64,000 nt of DNA from Pseudorhodoferax sp. Leaf274 (lineage in GTDB: Bacteria > Pseudomonadota > Gammaproteobacteria > Burkholderiales > Burkholderiaceae_C), in contig NZ_LMNA01000025.1 in assembly GCF_001422445.1 (NCBI RefSeq), positions 1,061 through 65,060 on the forward strand, given 5' to 3'. Positions within the stretch are counted from its first letter, which is position 1; each line of letters starts with the position of its first letter. The notes below the pieces were generated by a model that saw nothing but the letters and a program-made list of their open reading frames with translations, was not told where the DNA came from and did no database searches. Below are positions 18,801 to 27,824 of the stretch, piece after piece. The translations under genes and the position numbers were made by a program.

Positions 18801-19628
18801 CACACGCTGCGCTTCTTCGATCCCGGCCTGGAGGCGGCGGTGACGGCGCGCGCGGCGCTGGAGGGCGATCTGCGCCAGGCCTTCGTGCAGCGCGAGTTCT
18901 TCCTGCAGTACCAGCCCCAGGTCGACAGCGAAAGCCGCATCACCGGCGTGGAGGCGCTGGTGCGCTGGCGCCATGCGGCGCGTGGCCTGGTCTCGCCGGC
19001 GGAGTTCATTCCGCTGGCCGAGGAGACCGGCCTCATCCTGCTGCTGGGCCACCGCGTGCTGGAGATCGCCTGCACGCAGCTGGCCGACTGGGGCCGGCAG
19101 CCGGCGCTGGCGGCGCTGACCATGGCGGTGAACGTGAGCGCGCGGCAGTTCCGCCACCCCGACTTCGTGCGCCAGGTGCGCTCGGTGCTGGAGCAGACCG
19201 GGGCCGACCCGCAGCGGCTCAAGCTGGAGCTGACCGAGAGCGTGCTGGTCGACGACATGCAGGCCATCGTGGCCAAGATGGGGGCGCTCAAGGACCTGGG
19301 CGTGCGCTTCGCACTGGACGATTTCGGCACCGGCTATTCGTCGCTGACCTACCTCAAGAAGCTGCCGCTGGACCAGCTCAAGATCGACCAGTCCTTCGTG
19401 CGCGACGTGCTCGTCGATGCCAACGACGCGGCCATCGCCCGCACCGTGATCCGGCTGGCCCAGAGCCTGGGCCTGAACGTGATTGCCGAGGGTGTGGAGA
19501 CGGCCGGGCAGCGCGACTTCCTGGCCAGCGAGGGCTGCGAGGCCTTCCAGGGCTACTTCTTCAGCCGGCCGCTGGCCGCCGATGCGCTGGACCGCCTGCT
19601 GCGCCAGCAGGGCGTGGCCGGCGCGTAG
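15819..19628 (+). CDS. Multidomain GAF/PAS GGDEF-EAL protein
   Basis: A 1269-residue soluble c-di-GMP protein. The apparent order is GAF (about 85-235), PAS (about 245-355), GAF (about 370-540), GAF (about 550-705), PAS (about 710-835), GGDEF (about 840-1000) and EAL (about 1015-1260). The cyclase site is ARLGGDEF with REVD as inhibitory site; the phosphodiesterase has VEALVRWRH and DDFGTGYSS, so both catalytic sites look intact. No membrane segment was seen. The ATG at 15819 is preferred because earlier in-frame starts overlap the divergent thioesterase; an ATG at 15834 is possible. Confidence 0.88.
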   Translation: MPTVNMLPPDVPPDNVRRPPAGPPDPEFDWMLAPVLHALGPQGEQEPLRSAVALSQQRFLEMAGRVDLSVHTRAQQESRRDAQDRIRIAQLQQEFAALDVPLQSLMDRAVQRTRELLHADGVTLELVQDDGVLMIVAGCGLLAERIGRRANMAISLTGKALAQRRVMVCDDTILDDRLDRERALGDGVRSMVIAPLRSGEAMIGVLLAAYAEPHAFYDRDIGNLQILGESLGVTIDRHRLHAQLRAAAEKYRALFDLNPQPMFVTELSTLRVMAVNRSAAQMYGYHPQELIGRPMTDLRAPDETAPRMAMPGDSFSGLRLRHRHRNGHAFDVEVSGTTIDFDGRPARLVRSLDVSARLRAEAALARVSRAQHVLSACNESLVRATSEQSLLEELCRIAVDIGGYAMAWVGFAREDAHRSVEAAAKVGDPAGYIGSFPLSWAADEPAGQGPVGLTIRTGQLMIVPDVETDPRCRRWAHHALAHGFRGLVCLPLRDGERTFGLFYLYLNEVATPTEDEVALLKALADDLAFGLVNLRAREQQRLAQEAQQRVQTAMLKVAAAVSASTGTEFFEQLALNMADALGAQASFIAMLEPGGALVARTLGAVVHGQVRRNFDAPLAGSRLAGLLDRGAYVVSEGVAEAFAPYPLLAAIGAQAYAGHSLFDAGQRVIGLVLVAFSEPLRHQEFLGPTLRIFAVRVAAELDRRKADEHSRHQASLLDKARDAIVVADMACRVQYWNKSAERLYGWRADEAMDQSVATLLFEDEATADHAQAELMGSGEWNGEVARRRKAGQSVQVEARWTLVRDDQGAPRSILMIDTDITQRKQAEAKIQKLAFYDGLTSLPNRQLLQDRLHKALAGCVRHRAGGALLCMDLDNFKTLNDTLGHDKGDMLLQQVAMRLVSCVREVDTVARLGGDEFVIVLEELSAVPEEVAVQARKVGEKILATLAQPYRLDGYEHQSTASIGVARFGADTESAGELLKQADIAMYQAKAAGRHTLRFFDPGLEAAVTARAALEGDLRQAFVQREFFLQYQPQVDSESRITGVEALVRWRHAARGLVSPAEFIPLAEETGLILLLGHRVLEIACTQLADWGRQPALAALTMAVNVSARQFRHPDFVRQVRSVLEQTGADPQRLKLELTESVLVDDMQAIVAKMGALKDLGVRFALDDFGTGYSSLTYLKKLPLDQLKIDQSFVRDVLVDANDAAIARTVIRLAQSLGLNVIAEGVETAGQRDFLASEGCEAFQGYFFSRPLAADALDRLLRQQGVAGA

Positions 19629-19648
19629 GCCTCTCGTTCAAGCCCTTT

Positions 19649-20287
19649 TCAGGCGGCCTGCGTGCCGTGCCAGGCGGCCGCGAAGGCGCGGGCGTCCTGC
19701 TGCACCGCGGCGGCGCTCTTGCCCGGCTTGTACAGCGCCGAGCCGATGCCGCAGCCGGCCGCGCCGGCCGCGCGCCAATCGGCGATGTTGGCCACCGAGA
19801 CGCCGCCCACGGGCAGCAGCGGCGTGCCCGCCGGCAGCACGGCCAGCAGCGCCTTGACCACGGCGGGCGAGCCCATCTCGGCCGGGAACAGCTTGAGCCC
19901 GTGCGCGCCGGCGGCGAGCGCACCGAAGGCCTCGGTCGGCGTCAGGATGCCCGGCAGGCAGACCATGTCCAGGCGCACGGCCTCGCGCACCACCGCGGCG
20001 TCGAAATTCGGCGCCACCACGAGCCGGCCGCCGGCTGCGTGCACCTCGCGCACCTGTGCGGCCGCCAGCACGGTGCCGGCACCGACCAGCTTGGCCGGGT
20101 GGCGCGCCGCCAGCAGCGCGATGCTGTCCAGCGGCTGGGGCGAGTTGAGCGGCACCTCCAGCATGGCGAAGCCGGCAGTGTCCAGCGCCTCGCCGATGGC
20201 GGGCGCCTCGGCAGGCGACAGGCCGCGCAGGATCGCGACCAGGGGCAGGGTGCGCATCGAGGCGCTCAGGAAGTCGTTGGCGGGCAT
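19649..20287 (-). CDS. dgoA: 2-dehydro-3-deoxy-6-phosphogalactonate aldolase
   Basis: A 212-residue KDPG-aldolase-fold enzyme. The lysine of GLKLFPAE and the glutamate of MLEVPLNSP fit the Schiff-base and acid/base positions. Pairing with the kinase at 20292, only four bases away on the same strand, makes the KDPGal aldolase of the galactonate (De Ley-Doudoroff) route more likely than a second Eda. The products would be pyruvate and glyceraldehyde 3-phosphate. The dehydratase and transporter of this pathway are not in the window. Confidence 0.9.
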   Translation of the reverse strand: MPANDFLSASMRTLPLVAILRGLSPAEAPAIGEALDTAGFAMLEVPLNSPQPLDSIALLAARHPAKLVGAGTVLAAAQVREVHAAGGRLVVAPNFDAAVVREAVRLDMVCLPGILTPTEAFGALAAGAHGLKLFPAEMGSPAVVKALLAVLPAGTPLLPVGGVSVANIADWRAAGAAGCGIGSALYKPGKSAAAVQQDARAFAAAWHGTQAA

Positions 20288-20291
20288 GGGA

Positions 20292-21188
20292 TCAATCCAG
20301 CGAAAGAGACAGGGCGTGCAGCCCGGCCCAGGTGGCCTCGGAGCCGAGCCGGCGGCTCGCGATGCCGTGGACTTCGAGCGCCAGTGCATAGCGGGCGGTC
20401 AGCAGGTCGGAGCCGATCAGCACGACCGGCGTTCCGGGCGCTGGCGCGGCACCGTGCAGTTCAGCGCCGATCACCAGGCCCGAGAGGTAGCTTGCCAGCC
20501 GGTCGGCATCGAGCTGGCCGAACAGCGTGAGCGCGCGTGCGCCGAAGGCATGGTGCAGCAGGCCGCCGGCATCGCGGGCGCGGGCCACGCCCTGCACGAA
20601 GGCGGCCTCGTCGAACGGCGCCTCGGCGTTCAGCGTGCGCGCCAGGATGGAATGCTGGCTCAGCAGTGCATAGACCTCGCCGGTCATGAAGCTGCGGAAC
20701 CCGGTGACGCAGCCGGTCTCGGCCTGGGCCCATTTGCTGTGCGTGCCGGGCAGCACGAAGACGCCGGCGGACTCGCCGCACAGCTGCATGGCGCCGAAGA
20801 TCTGCACCTCCTCGCCACGCATCACGTCGGGCAGGCCGCCCTGGTCCATGGACAGGCCCGGCACGATGGCCACCGGGCTGCGCGCGCCAGGCACCCAGGC
20901 CAGGTGCGCCGCCAGTTCGGCGAAGCCGGCCGGGCAGGGGCAGTAGGGCGCCTCGGTCCAGCCCTGGCGGCTGCCGGCCATGCCGGAGACCAGGCAGCGC
21001 ACGCCCTGCGCGCGCCAGTCGCCGAACGCTTCGTCGAGCACGGCCTCGAAGCCGCCGGCCGGAACGCTCAGGATGCCGCGCGGAAATGCGCGTTGCTCCA
21101 GCACCCGGCCGTCGGCCGCGATGCGCGCGCCACGCAGGGAACTCGTGCCCCAGTCGATGGCCAGCAGGGGGGAAGAAGGGGATGGCAT
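20292..21188 (-). CDS. dgoK: 2-dehydro-3-deoxygalactonokinase
   Basis: A 298-residue sugar-acid kinase of the DgoK family. The nucleotide-binding start LLAIDWGTSSLRGARI, SGMAGSRQGW, and VLPGTHSKWA are typical of the actin-like kinase fold. It should phosphorylate 2-keto-3-deoxygalactonate, and the aldolase encoded just downstream cleaves the product. The divergent gene at 21261 starts 72 bases away, so the promoter region is short. Confidence 0.9.
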   Translation of the reverse strand: MPSPSSPLLAIDWGTSSLRGARIAADGRVLEQRAFPRGILSVPAGGFEAVLDEAFGDWRAQGVRCLVSGMAGSRQGWTEAPYCPCPAGFAELAAHLAWVPGARSPVAIVPGLSMDQGGLPDVMRGEEVQIFGAMQLCGESAGVFVLPGTHSKWAQAETGCVTGFRSFMTGEVYALLSQHSILARTLNAEAPFDEAAFVQGVARARDAGGLLHHAFGARALTLFGQLDADRLASYLSGLVIGAELHGAAPAPGTPVVLIGSDLLTARYALALEVHGIASRRLGSEATWAGLHALSLSLD

Positions 21189-21260
21189 GGCCGGCGTTTA
21201 TACCGCGCCTGCACCGCAGGCCAGGGAGGGACAATGCGCGGCTTTGCAAGGACCCGCCGC

Positions 21261-21644
21261 ATGCCCACTTTCCGCAAGACGATTCTGTTCACCGACACCG
21301 ATGGCCGCGCCCGTTTCAAGGACGAGGACGTGGCCCTGGACCAGGGCACGCCGCAGTCGGCGCTGTCGGCGCTGCTGCCCAGCGGCGGCTACCAGCTGCG
21401 CGAAAGCCCGGTGGGCTTTCGCAGCCAGTTCCATGTCACGGTCACGCCGCAGTGGGTGGTGATCCTGTCGGGGCAGATGGAGATCGGCCTGCAGGATGGG
21501 AGCTCGCGCGTGTTCGGTCCGGGCGAGCATTTCTATTCCGCCGATGTGCTGCCGGCCGGCAGCAGCTTCGACGCCAGCGTGCACGGGCATTGGAGTCGCC
21601 AGGTCGGCGACCAGCCCTTGCGCACGCTGTTCGTGCGGGATTGA
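21261..21644 (+). CDS. Small cupin-like protein of unknown function
   Basis: A 127-residue protein with alternating beta-rich segments such as FHVTVTPQWVVILSGQMEIG and FGPGEHFYSADVLPAG, as in a single-domain cupin barrel. It has no signal peptide or membrane segment. AAGGA lies nine bases before the ATG. It is divergent from dgoK and convergent with rhlE, with five bases between stop codons. A sugar isomerase or metal-binding role is possible, but the metal-ligand pattern is not complete enough to say. Confidence 0.75.
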   Translation: MPTFRKTILFTDTDGRARFKDEDVALDQGTPQSALSALLPSGGYQLRESPVGFRSQFHVTVTPQWVVILSGQMEIGLQDGSSRVFGPGEHFYSADVLPAGSSFDASVHGHWSRQVGDQPLRTLFVRD

Positions 21645-21649
21645 GCGGC

Positions 21650-23389
21650 TCAGCGGCCGTAGCCGCCGCCACCACCACCGAAGCCGCCGCGGGAACCACC
21701 GCCACCGCCGCCGCCGTGGCCACCGCTGCGTCCGCCACGGCCACCACCGCCGCCGCCGAAGCCGCGGTTGCGGCCACCGCCGCCCATGCTGTCCACGCTG
21801 GTGCGCATCGGATCGGGCTGGCCGCCGGCATTGCTGCGCTGCGCCGGCTTGGCACGGCCGCCGAGCGTGGAGGTGCGCAGCGGATCGGGCTGGCCGTGGC
21901 CGCCACCGAAGCCGGCGCCACCACCACCACCACCGCCGCCTGCGCCATGGTGGCGCGGGCCGCTGTGGCCACCGGCCGGACGGCCACCGCCACCGCCGCC
22001 GCCTTGGGGCGCGCGCTGCTGCTGGCCCTGCGCGGAACGTCCGCCGCCATTGCCGCCACCACCCTGGCCGCGACCGCCGCCACCGCCACCGCCAGCGTTC
22101 TGGCCCTTGTTGTCGCGGATGCGCTGCATCATCTCGCTGCGCGCGGCCTTGGCCGCAGCGGCCATGACTTCACGGCTCGGCGGCTTGCCGGCACCGCCCC
22201 ACAGGGTCTGCCGGCCCATGGCGATGGGCTCGGCCTTCTCGCCGGACTCGGGGCCGAAGCCTTCGAGCAGTTGCACGGGAATGCGTTGCTTGGTGAAGTC
22301 TTCGATGTCCTGCATGAAGCCTTCCTCGTCCATGCAGACCAGGTTCACGGCCTCGCCGCTGGCACCGGCACGGCCAGTGCGGCCGATGCGGTGCACGTAG
22401 TCTTCGCTGATGTTCGGGATCTCGTAGTTCACCACGTGCGGCAGCTCGTCGATGTCGATGCCGCGGGCCGCGATGTCGGTGGCCACCAGCGCGCGGATGT
22501 CTCCGCTCTTGAAGCCCGCCAGCGCCTGCGTGCGCGCGCCCTGGCTCTTGTTGCCGTGCAGGGCCATGGCGGTCACGCCGTTCTTGCCCAGGAACTCGGC
22601 CACGTGGTTGGCGCCGAACTTGGTGCGCGTGAAGACCAGCACCTGGCTCCAGTTGTGCTGCTGGATGATGTGCAGCAAGGCCGCCTTCTTCTTGCTGCGG
22701 CCCACGGGGTGGATCACCTGCGTGATGCGCTGCACCGTGGTGTTGCGCGGCGTCACCTGGATCGATTGCGGGTCGCGCAGCAGCGTGGCCGCCAGCTCGC
22801 GGATCTCGTCGCTGAAGGTGGCCGAGAACAGCAGGCTCTGCTTGGCCTTGGGCACCACGGCCAGCACCTTCTTCACGTCGTGGATGAAGCCCATGTCCAG
22901 CATGCGGTCGGCCTCGTCCAGCACCAGCATCTGCACCTGGCCGAGGTCCAGCACGCCTTGCTGCAGCAGGTCGAGCAGGCGGCCGGGGGTGGCCACCAAC
23001 ACGTCCACGCCCGCCTTGACCTTGTTGATCTGCGGGTTCATGCCGACACCGCCGAAGACGACGGTGGAGGTGAGGTCCAGGTACTTGCCGTAGGTCTTGA
23101 CCGATTCCTCGACCTGGGCGGCGAGTTCGCGCGTGGGCGTCAGCACCAGCGCACGGATGCCTTTGCCGTTGAACTTGTTGCGGGGGGCTTCGGATTGGGA
23201 GAGGCGCTGCAGCAGCGGCAGCGTGAAGGCGGCGGTCTTGCCGGTGCCGGTCTGGGCGCCGCCCAGCAGGTCGCGGCCTTCGAGGATGACCGGAATGGCC
23301 TGGGCCTGGATCGCGGTGGGGGTGTCGTAGCCCTGCTCGCGCACGGCTTGCAGGATGGCGGGAGCCAGGTTCAGTTCGTCAAATGTCAT
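21650..23389 (-). CDS. rhlE: DEAD-box RNA helicase RhlE
   Basis: A 579-residue ATP-dependent RNA helicase for rRNA/mRNA remodelling. The motifs occur in order: the Q-motif region [54 protein letters not shown] and HRIGRTGR. After about residue 415 comes a long glycine-rich tail with two copies of GQPDP(L/M)RTS and many GGG runs, probably a low-complexity RNA-binding segment. The ATG at 23387-23389 is preferred over an in-frame TTG nine bases earlier. It is divergent from ettA with a 259-base shared upstream region. Confidence 0.95.
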   Translation of the reverse strand: MTFDELNLAPAILQAVREQGYDTPTAIQAQAIPVILEGRDLLGGAQTGTGKTAAFTLPLLQRLSQSEAPRNKFNGKGIRALVLTPTRELAAQVEESVKTYGKYLDLTSTVVFGGVGMNPQINKVKAGVDVLVATPGRLLDLLQQGVLDLGQVQMLVLDEADRMLDMGFIHDVKKVLAVVPKAKQSLLFSATFSDEIRELAATLLRDPQSIQVTPRNTTVQRITQVIHPVGRSKKKAALLHIIQQHNWSQVLVFTRTKFGANHVAEFLGKNGVTAMALHGNKSQGARTQALAGFKSGDIRALVATDIAARGIDIDELPHVVNYEIPNISEDYVHRIGRTGRAGASGEAVNLVCMDEEGFMQDIEDFTKQRIPVQLLEGFGPESGEKAEPIAMGRQTLWGGAGKPPSREVMAAAAKAARSEMMQRIRDNKGQNAGGGGGGGRGQGGGGNGGGRSAQGQQQRAPQGGGGGGGRPAGGHSGPRHHGAGGGGGGGGAGFGGGHGQPDPLRTSTLGGRAKPAQRSNAGGQPDPMRTSVDSMGGGGRNRGFGGGGGGRGGRSGGHGGGGGGGSRGGFGGGGGGYGR

Positions 23390-23648
23390 GGACAGCAATG
23401 GGGCACCCTTCCAGGGCGCTAGGGAATCGGCCTGTCGCGATGGGGAGCCATCGGACCAGTCTTAGGCAGACGTATTGGATCGAGAGTAGGGCGTCGGCTG
23501 CAGCAGTGATGCGCGATACCCCCCAGCAGAGTGCTGGTGTGATGACCAACTGGAAGGCCATCGACCGGCGCATTGTCGCACGCAGACGATAATCCCCCAT
23601 TCGGCCGGTCTCCACGGCCCTTCTTTTTTGCCCTGTCAGGACCTTCGC

Positions 23649-25310
<1,662 letters not shown>

Positions 25311-25322
25311 CCTGCGGGGGGC

Positions 25323-26675
25323 TCAGTCCCCCATGTCCAGCCGGCGCGCGACGATGCGCTTGCGCGCCGCATGGATGTTGTGCCGCAGCGCGTACAGCTC
25401 GTCCGCATAGGACAGCGGCACCGCCACCTTGTCGACCACGCGGTCGAGGTGGTCGAGTTCCTGCAGCAGCCGTTCCGGTGCCTCGCTGGTGTGCGCGGTG
25501 CGGCCCTCGATGTCGCGCAGCTGCGCATACCAGCGGAACACGCGCCGGCGCACCCGGAAGGTGTAGAGCGGCGGCACCACGCGCGACAGCGGCAGCAGCA
25601 GCACCAGCAGGCCACCCAGCACCAGCCACATGCGTTCGACCAGGTTGCTGGCCCAGAACGGCAGGTAGCGCTGCCAGAAGGGTGGCGTGCCGTTGATGGC
25701 GCGGTCGCCTTCGCTGCTGACGGGCAACTCGCTGGTGCGGGTGTTCGGGAAATCGCGCACGCGGTTGAACCATCCTGCCCCGCCATGGATGCCTTGGGCC
25801 GCCTGGGCCAGCAGCTGGCGCAGCGCGGGGTGGGTCTGCTCGCGCACCAGCAGCGAGGTGGTGGCCGCCAGCATGGACACGTCGTCGCCCGGCAGGTCGG
25901 CGGCCAGGTCGACGATGCCGCGCGGCAGGCTCACGGACGACAGGAATGGAAAGATGCGCGTGTAGGCGTCGCTCTGGCGCAGGTCCACGAGCGCGATGCC
26001 CGTCGCGCGCAGCAGGCGCTGCACCAGCGGGGATTCGGGCGCCGAGGCCAGCACCACGGCGTCGAGCAGGCCGCCTTCCAGCGCTTCCGTGGCCGGGCTC
26101 TGCGCCAGGTGCGACAACTGCACGGTGGCCGGGTCGATCCGGTTCGCGCGCAGCATGCGCTCCATGATGTCGGGCACGCCGCTGCCGGCCTTGTCCACGT
26201 TCACACGCAGCTGCTTGAGCGCCGCCAGCGACTGCAGCGGGCCGGCGCGCCGCACTCCGGGGCGCAGTGCGTCGGGCCGGTAGAAGATCCACAGCGGTTC
26301 GTAGAACAGCGCGCCCAGCGACTGCAGGCCGGTTTCCTCGTCGGCGACTGGATCGGCACTGCCGCCGCGCACGAAGGCGGCATCGGCCTGGCCGCTGCGC
26401 AGCAGCGCCAGGTTGTCCAGCGAGCCGTCGGTGGGCTGCAGCTCCACCGTGATGCCATGGCTGCGCAGTGCGTCGGCATAGCGCTGGCCGAAGGCGGCAT
26501 AGGCGCTGCCGGCCGGGCCGGTGGCCAGCCGCAGGTGGGTGGGCGGCTGCGGCTGCAGGTACCAGTAGGCGGCCGCCAGGATGGCGATGGGCAGCAGCAC
26601 CAGCGGGCCGGCCGAGACCAGCAGGTCGCGCAGGCCCAGCAGCGCGAGCCTCAGCGTGCGGGGCAGCGTCCTCAT
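25323..26675 (-). CDS. Membrane-anchored TAXI-family solute-binding protein
   Basis: A 450-residue protein. Residues about 50-330 match TRAP-transporter TAXI-type receptors (LRLATGPAGSAYAAFGQRYA and SGVPDIMERMLRANRI are recognisable). Unlike secreted receptors it has an N-terminal membrane anchor (about 15-42) without a clear cleavage site, a second membrane helix (about 350-375) and a basic cytoplasmic tail of some 75 residues. No TRAP permease is nearby, so it may be a sensor rather than a carrier component. Its ATG overlaps the stop of the upstream peptidase gene (ATGA). Confidence 0.82.
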   Translation of the reverse strand: MRTLPRTLRLALLGLRDLLVSAGPLVLLPIAILAAAYWYLQPQPPTHLRLATGPAGSAYAAFGQRYADALRSHGITVELQPTDGSLDNLALLRSGQADAAFVRGGSADPVADEETGLQSLGALFYEPLWIFYRPDALRPGVRRAGPLQSLAALKQLRVNVDKAGSGVPDIMERMLRANRIDPATVQLSHLAQSPATEALEGGLLDAVVLASAPESPLVQRLLRATGIALVDLRQSDAYTRIFPFLSSVSLPRGIVDLAADLPGDDVSMLAATTSLLVREQTHPALRQLLAQAAQGIHGGAGWFNRVRDFPNTRTSELPVSSEGDRAINGTPPFWQRYLPFWASNLVERMWLVLGGLLVLLLPLSRVVPPLYTFRVRRRVFRWYAQLRDIEGRTAHTSEAPERLLQELDHLDRVVDKVAVPLSYADELYALRHNIHAARKRIVARRLDMGD

Positions 26676-27685
26676 GGACGGGAGAAATCGCGCGCCGCGG
26701 GCAGCTGCAGCGCGCCCACGCTGACGGCCTCGGCCGCCCACACGGCCTGCAGCACGGCGCGCGCCACGGCCTCGGCGGCCATGGTCGCCAGCACCATCAT
26801 GCCGGGCGAGGGCGATGGCGCCAGCCCGGTGGCCAGCGCGAAGACGGTGTCGCCGTCCGACATCGTGTGGACCGGGTTGATGGTCCGGGCCAGCCCGTCG
26901 TGGCCGGCCTGTGCCAGGCGGTGCGCCTGCGGTTTGGTGATGGCGGCGTCGGTGGCGATGACCGCCAGCGTGGTGTTGGTGCCGGCCAGGATGGGGCGGG
27001 GCGCCTCGCCGGCCAGCAGCGCGCGCCGCGTGTCCAGCAGGGCCAGGCCGTCGGCCGTGCGCGCGCCCGCGATGACGCGGCCGGTGCCAGGGTCGACCAC
27101 GTCGCCGAGCGGGTTGCAGGCCACCAGCGCGCCCACGGTCACGCCGCCCACGCAGACGCTGGCCGTGCCGATGCCGCCCTTCATGGCGCGTGCCGCGCCG
27201 AACACCTTGCCCACCATGGCGCCGGCACCGGCGCCCACATTGCCCTGGGCCGGCGCACTGCGGCTGGCGGCTGCACAGGCCGCGTAGCCGGCGGCGGCGT
27301 CGGGCCGGATGCGGGCATCGCCCAGCGGCAGGTCGAACAGCACGGCAGCCGGCACCAGCGGCACGGTGGCGAAGCGCACGTCCAGCCCCACGCCCTGTTC
27401 CTCGAGCCAGCGCATGGCGCCGTCGGCCGCCGCCAGGCCGAAGGCGCTGCCGCCGGCCAGCATCACCGCGTGCACGCGCTCGACCAGGTTGGACGGCGCC
27501 AGCAGGTCGGTCTCGCGCGTGCCGGGCGCGGCGCCGCGGACGTCCACACCGGCCACTGCACCGTCCCGCGCCAGCACCACGCTGCAGCCGGTCGGCCGGC
27601 GCGTGTCGGTGAAATGGCCGACCGCGATACCGGCGACGTCGGTGATGGCGCCGGCTGGCGCCGGCAAGGGTGGAGGCGAAGACAT
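26672..27685 (-). CDS. P1-family (DmpA/BapA-like) peptidase
   Basis: A 337-residue N-terminal-nucleophile aminopeptidase of the P1/S58 family. ITDVAGIAVGHFTD begins the fold, GGSAFGL is conserved, and GTNTTLAVIATDA holds the residue expected to become the nucleophile after self-cleavage (a threonine here). Related enzymes release N-terminal D- or beta-residues from peptides. No signal peptide is evident. It overlaps the TAXI-type gene by four bases and should be co-translated with it; the functional link is not known. Confidence 0.85.
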   Translation of the reverse strand: MSSPPPLPAPAGAITDVAGIAVGHFTDTRRPTGCSVVLARDGAVAGVDVRGAAPGTRETDLLAPSNLVERVHAVMLAGGSAFGLAAADGAMRWLEEQGVGLDVRFATVPLVPAAVLFDLPLGDARIRPDAAAGYAACAAASRSAPAQGNVGAGAGAMVGKVFGAARAMKGGIGTASVCVGGVTVGALVACNPLGDVVDPGTGRVIAGARTADGLALLDTRRALLAGEAPRPILAGTNTTLAVIATDAAITKPQAHRLAQAGHDGLARTINPVHTMSDGDTVFALATGLAPSPSPGMMVLATMAAEAVARAVLQAVWAAEAVSVGALQLPAARDFSRP

Positions 27686-27824
27686 GGGCGGCGATTATGG
27701 GCGGGCGGCCCGACGCGATTGGTCCGTGATCTGGTAGCAAAGGATGGGCAGAATCGGACGGTTTTGGCAATAATCAAGGTTTGGTCACAGTGCGCGCCGG
27801 CATCCACGGGGCCGCAAGGGTTCG

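Noticed and set aside
15678-19157. 1159-codon open frame opposite the GAF/PAS GGDEF-EAL gene
   Set aside because: The composition is typical of antisense shadow frames at high GC; no domain or ribosome site.
21650-22160. GGN-repeat DNA in rhlE as a CRISPR or tandem repeat array
   Set aside because: The repetition follows codons for glycine and has no regular unit or spacers.
21086-23422. 778-codon plus-strand frame opposite rhlE
   Set aside because: The Ala/Thr-rich and His-rich translation arises from the reverse of the Gly-rich RhlE tail and its helicase core.
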